This document shows positions 55,600 through 64,000 of a DNA stretch of 64,000 nt, piece by piece. Source of the DNA: Ascidia mentula (lineage: Eukaryota; Chordata; Ascidiacea; Phlebobranchia; Ascidiidae); NCBI GenBank assembly GCA_947561715.1, contig OX387201.1:5536001-5600000 (forward strand), given 5' to 3'. The notes beneath the pieces were generated by a model. It was not told the origin of the DNA, made no database searches, and saw only the letters and a list, made by a program, of their open reading frames with translations. How positions within the stretch are numbered: the stretch's first letter is position 1; the number at the start of each line of letters is the position of its first letter. Made by a program: the position numbers and the translations under genes.

Positions 55600-56516
55600 G
55601 GATTTTCCGGAATATTCCAGTCGATCCTTGGGTGTTGGAATCTAATTGCCTCAGAGATATTTAGCAATGTCTCAAGGGCGCAAGGGCATGATGAGTCTCT
55701 GTTTCCTCTGAGAATTATTCTACCTGTTTTGGAAAAGTAAACAGACCTTCGCGAATTGTATGGATAACTTTTGTATTTCATAAAGTCATTCTGTTCACCA
55801 AAACGGCGCACAACGAACTCTTCGGTTGAAGTAATGTCTCAGAGATATTTTACAGTGCCTCGATAGCGTGAGCGCGAGATGAGCCTCTTCGATAGATAAG
55901 CCTGCTTCTGCCTCGTCCTGCTTCATTTAAACGGTACATTACAACTCTGCATGCAATAGAATTACGGTATAGTAAAAGCGAATAGAATGAATGTACAGGT
56001 ACACACTGGGCTTTTCAAAGCTCTCCATACTGAGTGCTGATTGGTCAATAATGTCACGTGATATCACGAGCCGCTATATTACAAGAACATAAAATACAGG
56101 ATATTGTCAGCCAGGACACATCGAGGTTATATGTAAACCGGTCACTGGTGAACACGTTCTGGTGCAACATTAACGGAAGGTGATCGTTCATGTGTTATCT
56201 GGGACGAATTCAAATGGTTATAGTTTAATACAAGGGTAAAAATGTATCCGGTAAGAATATTTTATGTGGTAAACAGGATATTAAATGAATCACTTTACTC
56301 AAAAACATTTGATGGGTTGATCATTTGGGTTGCATTAAGACGTTTTGTTTACACTTGGGTCGGAACTTGCGAAATACTCAATACATCAGGTAACGGGCTT
56401 GCAAATGTTTGAACAATGCTGCAAAAGAAATAAATTATGCAATACTTGTGCAATGCTACACATGAAACATTACGCAATAGGCTACACGTAATGGTTTCTG
56501 AAGAAGCCTATGTTAC
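55600..56516 (-). mobile_element. Second copy of the palindromic-repeat family with a larger coding remnant, degraded
   Basis: Minus orientation. 55950-56300 matches the outer left part of the 14-kb element inverted; 56310-56515 matches its right end. Between lies the same Arg/Gly-rich coding start (MYRLNEAG, GRGRSR), then an unrecognised segment around 55620-55811 containing FGEQNDFMKYKSYPYNSRR and SSCPCALETLLNISEAIRF, running into the minisatellite. A related, weaker unit follows at about 56560-56690. I recognise no transposase, integrase, reverse transcriptase or capsid feature, so the class is open. It is old and carries several breaks. Confidence 0.6.
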
Positions 56517-56699
56517 ACACTCGCTATTGAAGAAAAATCAATACCTAATGCATCAACCAGGTCACTTTTCGGGTTATGTTTTCAGAACATGTCGGTAGTT
56601 GCAAAGAGTACAATAAATCATGCAATGGGTTTTCCAATACTTGTGCAATGCTGCAAACGAGGCATTGCGTCACAATGTTCATGGTTTGTAATGGGCTGG

Positions 56700-57157
56700 G
56701 GTTACAGGTGAAAGATGAAGTCATCAAAATTACAGTTTGATTAATTCGTGTAATCAAATTATAAGCGTTTAATTATCTTACACACATAATATACGAAACG
56801 AAATCTCTTGGTTTGGCACTCTTTAAGAAGACTGACTTTTGTATACTGAATTCAGTTCGTAGACATAAGACTGATACGGCGCATTTGTGCTTCATGTTCA
56901 AAGATAGTTATTTTCACATGACAACGGCTAAACCTTAATACGCAATTTTAGTCGAAATCGCGGATTTAATAGAGATCAGCGGTAAGATCTACGATTTCTA
57001 TCTGCAGAAAGCACGTGTACTGTTTGTTATTGTTGATTCATATTTGTACAATAGGTGTGTTGATTGTTGCTCCGTTCATTCAACCCTTTTCCAAGTGCTG
57101 CGTTGTTCAACACACATGTCAAAGTAATGTGGTAAAACAGTTGAGAGAACGACGGAC
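56700..57157. other. Upstream flank of EXD2
   Basis: No gene or repeat beyond the weak unit ending near 56690. By position it contains the EXD2 promoter; no TATA box in a suitable place was seen. Confidence 0.4.
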
Positions 57158-59789
57158 ATGTCAACCACTTGGTCGGCAAGCGATATTAAAACCTTTGCTG
57201 GGGGTGCTTTAGCGGGTATTGTTGTAGGAGCAACCATTACATGGGCATGGAAAAGAAAACGAAGCGCGAACTTCTTCCACTTCCTGAAAAGTAGCATTTG
57301 GCCATTTAATATGGAGGAAAACAAGAATGGCCTGGAACCAAAGTCTATATTTGTTATCAATGAAATGGCAGATTTTAAATGCTGTCTATCTGTCTTTCTA
57401 AATGACACTGACAAAGTAGGGTGTTTTATTCATTTACATGTCAAGATACTGTGTTGTATGAATTTACTGAAATGTACTTGCAGGTAAAACTCATTGGTAT
57501 AGATTGTGAGTGGGTGAGCATCAATGACAAACAAAGGCCAGTGGCATTGCTTCAGTTGTGTTCCGCTATGGGGTTGTGTTTACTCATCCGCATGTGCAAA
57601 TTCAAAGACTCCTTGCCACCAGAACTTATTGATGCCTTGGGAAATGCAAATATAATCAAGGTGGGTTACGGCTCTTTGCAAAATATATTTTTGTTGCAAT
57701 CAAGTGTGCTGAAGAATTACTATCATAGAAATTTCTCCAACTACAAACTAGAGTTAAAATATAATTTTGTAAAAATGTTTACAATTTGGTTGTTTTGCTG
57801 TCAAAAAAAAGTTGTTGATAAAACTTATGATATCAGGTTGGAGTTGGCCCTGTTGGTGATGCAAAGAAGTTATTTGCTAACTGTGGAATTATCGTTAGAG
57901 GATGTGTTGATTTAAGAGGGCTGGCACACAGAGACCGATGCACAGAGTAACACATTGTCTTGTCGTCGCATTGTTCAGGTGTATATTGACCTTTATCTAT
58001 CATTTGCAGGAATTTGGGTTTGAAAAGCTTAGCTTGCAAGTATTTAAACATCCACTTGCACAAATCGAAGTCTGTTCAGTGCAGCAATTGGGAGGCAGAC
58101 AGCCTTACCCCTGCCCAGGTAAATCATTGCAGCACATGTCTTTGTACAGAAAAATGGAAACAACACATATAATAATGAAAAGTTTTATTTCTAAGGGTAA
58201 AATCTGTTGACTTTCATGTAAGACAAATATATGTTTCTAAAAAGCATCATCAGTGTCTGCAAAAAATACAACATAAAACACACACATGATTTATATATAC
58301 TTGCAGATAAACTATGCTGCAATGGATGCACTGGTGGCAGTGCACATTTTTTCAAGCCTGTTGCTGAAGAAAATGTCAAACTCACAAACTGACATGGAAA
58401 ATATCATTTTGTCAAGTGTGAAGCAATCAGTGTGGAACTTAGCCAATAGCTACTGCCAGGGGTTAAAAGATGTTAATTTCAAACAGAGATCCAACAAAAA
58501 ATCCAACTCAAAGCAAAGCATGCTAACCAGAGATGAATTGCTGACAAAGGGTGTTAAGTCATACTCATCCAGGTAAGTTCCTATGCTTTCCATTTCAAAT
58601 ACCTGATTTTAAAATGGTATATTTATCTATGTTTAGAAAACTACCAGTATACGACAACTGCAAACTACAGGCACCTGATGGCCAACTACTTTCAACATGT
58701 GACCGAAAAAAGGCAAACTGGTATCTGGAAAAACATCTGGCAGGTGGGAACTGACAAACCTGACCACTTTTAACATAACAGTGAAAAAATTGTATAGATG
58801 AAGTGTGTACCGACCCGTTAACTGTTCGCCTAAAGTTTGAACCATCTGGTCGACCAAAATCACATAAGGACTATTACCTACAAGACAAAGACAACGTATG
58901 TGTTGTTTGTGGTAGAACAGATACTATTGTGCGAAAGAACATTGTTCCACATGAATACAGAAGGTGCAATCATGGCCTATTAGATTTGCTGTGCAACAAT
59001 TCTATTTCTTGTTTATGTCCAGGCACTTTCCTTTGGTTATGAAAGACCACATATCCCATGATATTCTACCAACTTGTGTTACTTGCCATCAAGTTGCTGG
59101 CTATTATGATTGTATTTTGCGAAAAACCATTGCTGATGAATATGAGGCTCCTCTAGTGAGTGGTGATACATATTCTCAAATGTCTTGGTATAATTTTGTT
59201 TGTTGTGATAAAGGGTTCCAAACACGCTGTGCAATTGTTGGAGGATCCTGAAAGACGTTCAGTTCGCTCGGCAGGTATTTATTTCAATTCACTAGGCTAT
59301 GTTTGTGGGCAAAAATTATCAACCTTTTGATTGGTTTATTGAAAGGCCGTGCCCTTTCTGGTGCAAGGAATAAAATTCCTGAACTGAGAAAATCGAAGTT
59401 GGAGCAAGTCGTAGAAGACTTTTTTCAGGAGGAAATTAATGATGATCTTATACAAAGGGCTTGCGCTTTGGAAACAAGGTTTTACAATTGGTGGTAGTTG
59501 ATTATTCACATGCATTGTAATCTTTACAATTTTGCAAGGTATAAAAATGAGGCCTATGCACCACATGGAGAGAAAGTGATCCTAAAAATTCTTGCAGAGC
59601 AAAACATGACAGTAAGTGTATCTTAAGGTTAATATTTTAGTATTGTCAAAAAACTAAAAATACATGTTTAAGGGTGTGATTCAGTTTGAAAGAAGATGGA
59701 GGCAACACTTTATTGATACAATGAAGCCAAAATACTTGCCAGACCTGTGGTCTGTTGAGCACAATCATGATAGAATGCAAACAGGATAG
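57158..59789 (+). CDS. EXD2: EXD2, 3'-5' exonuclease domain protein
   Basis: DEDDy-family nuclease associated in vertebrates with mitochondria and with DNA end resection. Twelve exons in one frame give 569 residues (human 621): 57158-57415, 57484-57660, 57837-57946, 58010-58118, 58307-58572, 58637-58743, 58798-58963, 59023-59155, 59214-59274, 59346-59478, 59539-59611, 59673-59789. An N-terminal hydrophobic segment, AGGALAGIVVGATITWAW, fits the membrane anchor of the family. Catalytic residues are visible: D93 and E95 in GIDCEW, D170 in CVDLR, Y221 and D225 in INYAAMD. The C-terminal part keeps the second family region: VYDNCKLQAPDGQLLSTCDR, CVVCG, VPHEYRRHFP, CVTCH, and the final LWSVEHNHDR. 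All catalytic residues are intact, so it should be active. It is followed by TRIT1 after 166 bp. Confidence 0.94.
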
Positions 59790-59919
59790 ATAATATCTTG
59801 TTTATTTATGGACTTTCTTTGCAAAAATACTTTCGTTGTCCAAGTCGCAAATTGTGTTTACATGTGTTATTTTATTGCTACTTGAATTATTTAAAAAGGT
59901 GGAAGAAAACATGTGTTTC

Positions 59920-59921
59920 AG
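59920..59921 (+). promoter_or_regulatory. Possible trans-splice acceptor before TRIT1
   Basis: ATGTGTTTCAG ends at 59921, 34 nt ahead of the TRIT1 ATG. No cis donor is needed upstream if TRIT1 mRNA receives a spliced leader, as in tunicate operons. No AATAAA lies between the EXD2 stop and this site. It could equally be an ordinary 5' UTR splice site or chance. Confidence 0.3.
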
Positions 59922-59955
59922 ATATTTGTTAATGTAGATTAACACATGAAAACTT

Positions 59956-62213
59956 ATGCTTGGAAGCAGTAGGCTTTCTGCAAAAGCCATGTCCACCATC
60001 ACTCATCCACTGGTGGTTGTACTGGGAGCCACTGGTGCTGGAAAGTCTAAACTTGCATTGGATATAGGAAAACACATGAATGGGGAGATAGTCAGTGTTG
60101 ACTCCATGCAGGTAATGGAAGAATTTGGTAATTGTTGTTTCAAATAGAAACTGTTCCAGACAACAACACAGCCGTATGGACATATTACAATTTAAAATAG
60201 ACTGATTCTCTGGCATAAAATTAACGCAATTCTAGTGGTACCAAACCCTGATAAAGTCTAGCCGTATGCACACAAAACATCAAAACAATACAGCGTGTTA
60301 ATTTTATGCCAGAAGATCAGTCTATTTTAAACAACATAACCATTTTTTAAGATTTATGAGGGCTTGGATATTGTGACAAACAAAGTTACCAAAGAAGAGC
60401 AAGCAATATGTCCTCATCACATGATAGGTATCCTCTCCCCCCGGCTTGAATTCACCATCACTGACTTTCAGAGAATGACTTTGAAAACGGTTTTACAATT
60501 GGAATCTCGCCATTATGTTGTGATGTTGCAAATTCTGTTTGAACGTGCAGATACAAGAAATTCATGATAGAGGTAGACTGCCCATATTAGTGGGTGGCAC
60601 AAATTATTATGTGGAGAGCATTTTGTGGGACTATCTTGTCAACTCGGTTACAGATGAAAGTGAAAACAAATTAGTAGCAACGAGACTTGATGCATACCGG
60701 AAGGTAATGTAGCAAACTTTTTATCTTAGCATTTCCCTGTAAATATTGTGTGTTCAGGAACTAGCTACAATGTCCACTGCAAAGTTGCATGAGAAGCTGA
60801 AGGAAGTTGATCCAAAATCTGCCTCTCTCACTCATCCCAATAATCGGAGAAAAGTTGTTCGGGCGTTGGAGGTGTAAAGTTTGTTATAAACACTGTACAA
60901 ATTTTATCTGCAATGGTTTTGCTTTGTTGCATGGAAATATTTTAAGTCAATCAATGTATAAAAATGTGCAGGTGTTTCATGATACGGGTAAACCAATTAG
61001 TGAATATTGGGACGAACAATCCAAACAAGGTACAACAGGTACTTGGGGAGGTCCAATCAAATTCCCCAATGCTTGCTGTTTGTGGGTACAGTGTGAAGAA
61101 GTTGGTGAGTTCCTGAATAAAACTCTACTGGCAGTAAGAAATGTTTCTGGTTAACGAGTGCAATTGCACTTTTAAGTACTCAAAGACAGGATCTACAACC
61201 GAGTAAACAAGATGATTGAGCAAGGACTTATAAATGAGCTGCAAGGTTTCCATGAAACTTTTAATGAAGAAAGGTAAGAATCAATACACAGAATAACAAA
61301 TGTTATTCGTGCATTTTCATGGTCACAGATTAAAAACTGGCGATGACCCTGATTATGAACATGGAATTTTCCAGAGCATTGGTTTTAAAGGTACTGAGAA
61401 ATGTTCAAGCCCTTTGCTTTTTTCATTTAATCAGCTCATGAATGACAGAGTTTCACAATTACCTAACGGCACCAAAAGCTACACCAGATGACGTTAAAGA
61501 CAAGCTTTTCAAATCAGGAGTGCTTAGCATGAAGCTCCACACATGGCAATATGCCAAGTACCAGATCAAAATGATAAGAACAAGAATATTAAACAGTAGG
61601 TGTTATTTAACTCAATTGTAAGTTTGAATGCCAATCGTAAGTATATTGCAGGACAAAATGCACTTCCAGTGTACAAACTGAATGCCACTGACCCTCTTAA
61701 TTGGGATTCTGAGGTCCTGTTTCCTGCACTTAATCTCCTCTGGTTTTTGTATGGAGACCACTACAACATAAGAAAACACTTGATTTCCTTTAGTTTCAAC
61801 GTAAGATGTTTGCTTCTGTAGCTGTTGGCAATCACTGATTGTAGTTTTTTTACTATAGAAGAATAATGTTATGGAACGAATGGACACCACCCCTGTTTCT
61901 GATCGACGATTAGCACACAACTTCTGTGTGGAATGTGACAAACACATTCCGGATTGTCAATGGGAAGGTAAGCAGAGGGTGTGGGCATGTATGTTCTATC
62001 TGCAGTTGTAGTTGTGTTATTGCAAATTATGTTTCAGGTCACCTCAAATCCAGGAAGCACAAGAATAGAGCATACAAAAGAAACAAAACACTTAAAGACA
62101 CATCAAAAATTTTAAAGAGACACATAAATAACGTGGCAAAGATTAAAAAGGAAATGATCAACCCAGATCTTGAAGTGTTGGAAAATACGTTTTTAAATTC
62201 AGATGTTGGCTAA
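59956..62213 (+). CDS. TRIT1: TRIT1, tRNA dimethylallyltransferase
   Basis: Transfers dimethylallyl from DMAPP to N6 of A37 in certain tRNAs, in cytosol and mitochondria. Eleven exons in one frame give 474 residues (human 467): 59956-60111, 60352-60489, 60551-60703, 60758-60871, 60972-61104, 61186-61273, 61329-61390, 61449-61595, 61652-61800, 61859-61967, 62038-62213. P-loop GATGAGKS at 24-31, substrate motif SVDSMQ (47-52), [22 protein letters not shown], and [15 protein letters not shown] are all present. A C2H2 zinc finger of the eukaryotic type uses C403, C406, H418 and H424. M1 or M12 could start; the N-terminus before the P-loop is short for a mitochondrial signal but contains no acidic residue. 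A poly(A) signal AATAAA lies at 62256-62261. The neighbour upstream is EXD2, same strand. Confidence 0.95.
60191..60331. repeat. Inverted repeat (hairpin) in TRIT1 intron 1
   Basis: About 38 bp at 60191-60228 (TTTAAAATAGACTGATTCTC then TGGCATAAAATTAACGC) reappears inverted at 60293-60331 with three or so differences, around a 64-bp loop. It is either a short MITE or a hairpin-forming RNA segment in the intron. Confidence 0.7.
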
Positions 62214-62861
62214 CTTTCTTGTTTTCACTTCAAAGTTCACTCCACAACAACCTTCAATAAATGTTTGGCCGAAAGGTTTATTCTACCACCGACAGAGGCA
62301 CAAAACATACGCAGCTGTGAAATGCTGTATATACATTGAGAAAATTGAGGTATCATCACTAAAACAATTCACACATAAGCAGTTGCTTAGCAACTACAAT
62401 TTTTCATGATCCCCCTGCAGCAATTATTGGGGACATGATGGCTACACACAGTACCTCAAAATATTTAATGAACCAGTACAAAGCATAGTGGTTAAGAAAT
62501 ATAGTAAGATGTGAAGTGCTGCATAAAAACCTGGGGGAACAGTTTGTCTTTTTAGTTGTAAAGAAAACGAACAAACGTCTTTAAAATATTTGTAATGCAC
62601 AAAAAGTCTTTTTGTTTAGTACGATTTCTTTGCCCAATGCTCGAATGAAATTGTTTGGCAAACAGGATTTGTTCTTTCGAAACAAGTTGGTCACCACCAT
62701 TCCCTATTACAGTGATCGGTGACCACAGATGTAAAAAAATCAGCACCTTTTTACAATTTGACTGTGGCATGAAACTTTACCAATGCGTTGGTTTAAAAGC
62801 AACGAAGTAGGAATTAAATTCACTACAGCACCAATAAAACAGGTTGGCAACTAGTGCTACT
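62214..62861. other. Convergent 3' ends of TRIT1 and EEF2K
   Basis: Holds the TRIT1 poly(A) signal at 62256-62261. The rest is presumably EEF2K 3' UTR; no gene. A minus-strand open frame at 62552-62770 shows no family features. Confidence 0.5.
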
Positions 62862-63967
62862 CTACTCCTCAATTTCACACCATGCCTCTTCAGCCAGTGC
62901 AAAGTACTTGCTTGCCAGTCTGCCCTTCATAGCAGCTGTTGCAGCCTCAGCCGCTTCATTGTAAAGTTCACCTACAACAAAAAACATCTGTAAGTTGTGT
63001 TCATGAAACACAGATATATATTATTTTGCTAATAATAGTTCGATAAATGTAAGCCGTTTTTAGGTTAAAAATGCAGAACTTGTTTTTATACAAAGGGTGT
63101 GCAGAAAATTTTAGTTTCACATATGCTTTACAAAAAATTGCATTTTGTACCAATTGCTTTTAATTAACACTGAACTATTCAAAATATTAAGCAAACAAAC
63201 TGTAACGCTGGAAAAGCTAATTAATATACCTGCTTTGTTCGGGTCTTTTTCCACTCCATTACCACCTTTTAGGTAGATATCAGCTTTGTTTGCCAGGATT
63301 TCATACAATGGGGCAAGTCTGGTCAATACAGAGTCATAGCCACCCTCCAAATCCTCCTGATCATCATCATTAACAAGCTTATCAAAACACTCCAAGGATT
63401 TCTTAAAATCCACCGATCTGGAAACATCACAATTACATTTAAGTGCATTTTAGGAATTTTCTAAACCTGTTTTATTTTCAATGGGTTAAGCCAATGTAAC
63501 TGACATATTGTGATTCTTTGGCAGTCACCAATATTTTATTTGTGAACTGGGGTAAATAATTAATGCACTAAAAAGTGACTATTTAAAAATACATAAAGTT
63601 ACATAAGGCTTACTTTTGCTTTGGAAGACCAGTGCCATTATGGTAAGCCTGTGCAATTATGAAAATAGAATTTTTATCTCCGGCTTCAGCTGCAGATTCC
63701 ATCATTTCAAATCCCTTGGTGGTATTTTCTTCACAAGTCTAAACAACAAGTTTATAATTTCAAAATCCTTTTAAGTTGATAAAACAATATTACCTCGAGG
63801 GTTATTCGTGACAATAGGTCATGAGGCATTCCCATGTACAATTTTGCCATGCACAAAATTGCTTCAAGAGATCCACAGTCTGCTGCTGTTTCCAGGTGAA
63901 ATAATGCAGAATCTTCATGGTAAGGCACTCTTTCAATATCATAGTACTTGGCCATGTCATAATGAAT
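62862..63967 (-). CDS. EEF2K: Eukaryotic elongation factor 2 kinase, C-terminal part (5' end outside window)
   Basis: Alpha-kinase that phosphorylates eEF2 and slows translation elongation. Four exons, 63967-63794, 63738-63614, 63417-63230 and 62971-62862, code the last 198 residues. These are the SEL1-like helical repeats that bind eEF2: SALFHLETAADCGSLEAIL, TTKGFEMMESAAEAGDKNS, GVEKDPNKAGELYNEAAEA. The end, EEAWCEIEE, parallels vertebrate EEAWAQMEE. The first visible exon starts in phase 0 after an acceptor at 63968-63969. The kinase domain and calmodulin-binding site lie beyond the right edge, so the protein cannot be judged whole. Confidence 0.92.
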
Positions 63968-64000
63968 CTAAAAAACAACAGCATGTATTTTACTGCTTCT

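Overview
This is eukaryotic genomic DNA: A+T-rich, short spliced introns, and roughly nine protein genes in 64 kb. The gene set (liprin-alpha, merlin, eEF2 kinase, EXD2, TRIT1, TMEM241, cytochrome b5 reductase, a KAP-type P-loop ATPase, and a secreted sushi/VWD protein) is animal. The compactness, one gene nested in an intron of another, and a closely spaced EXD2-TRIT1 pair fit a tunicate (ascidian such as Ciona) best. That assignment is inference; no species marker was seen. All exon models were built by eye from splice signals, reading phase and remembered family sequences.

Layout. 1-12,875 (minus): large secreted protein with a signal peptide, three sushi domains, three VWD-C8-TIL assemblies and a Gly/Ala/Ser-rich tail running off the left edge; a TATA box lies upstream. 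13,000-17,340: intergenic, holding a 907-bp palindromic repeat element. 17,341-35,682 (minus): complete liprin-alpha, 30 coding exons, about 1,233 residues. 22,730-28,086 (plus): an unrecognised gene of about 1,120 residues inside one liprin-alpha intron. 38,124-42,771 (minus): membrane KAP P-loop ATPase with a tandem partial exon duplication. 44,545-45,712 (plus): TMEM241-like transporter, divergent from the KAP gene. 46,221-47,593 (minus): NADH-cytochrome b5 reductase. 48,424-53,077 (minus): merlin (NF2). 53,078-57,157: repeat-rich gap with a perfect 249-bp duplication, a 36-bp minisatellite and relatives of the 14-kb element. 57,158-59,789 and 59,956-62,213 (both plus): EXD2 and TRIT1, 166 bp apart. 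62,862-63,967 (minus): C-terminal exons of eEF2 kinase, cut by the right edge.

How they work together. The genes are mostly unrelated housekeeping and signalling genes. Liprin-alpha and merlin both act at the cell cortex, but nothing here shows a shared pathway. The only arrangement hinting at co-expression is EXD2-TRIT1. The most unusual material is the secreted VWD protein with its low-complexity tail, the nested orphan gene, and a dispersed repeat family with small coding remnants and a minisatellite.
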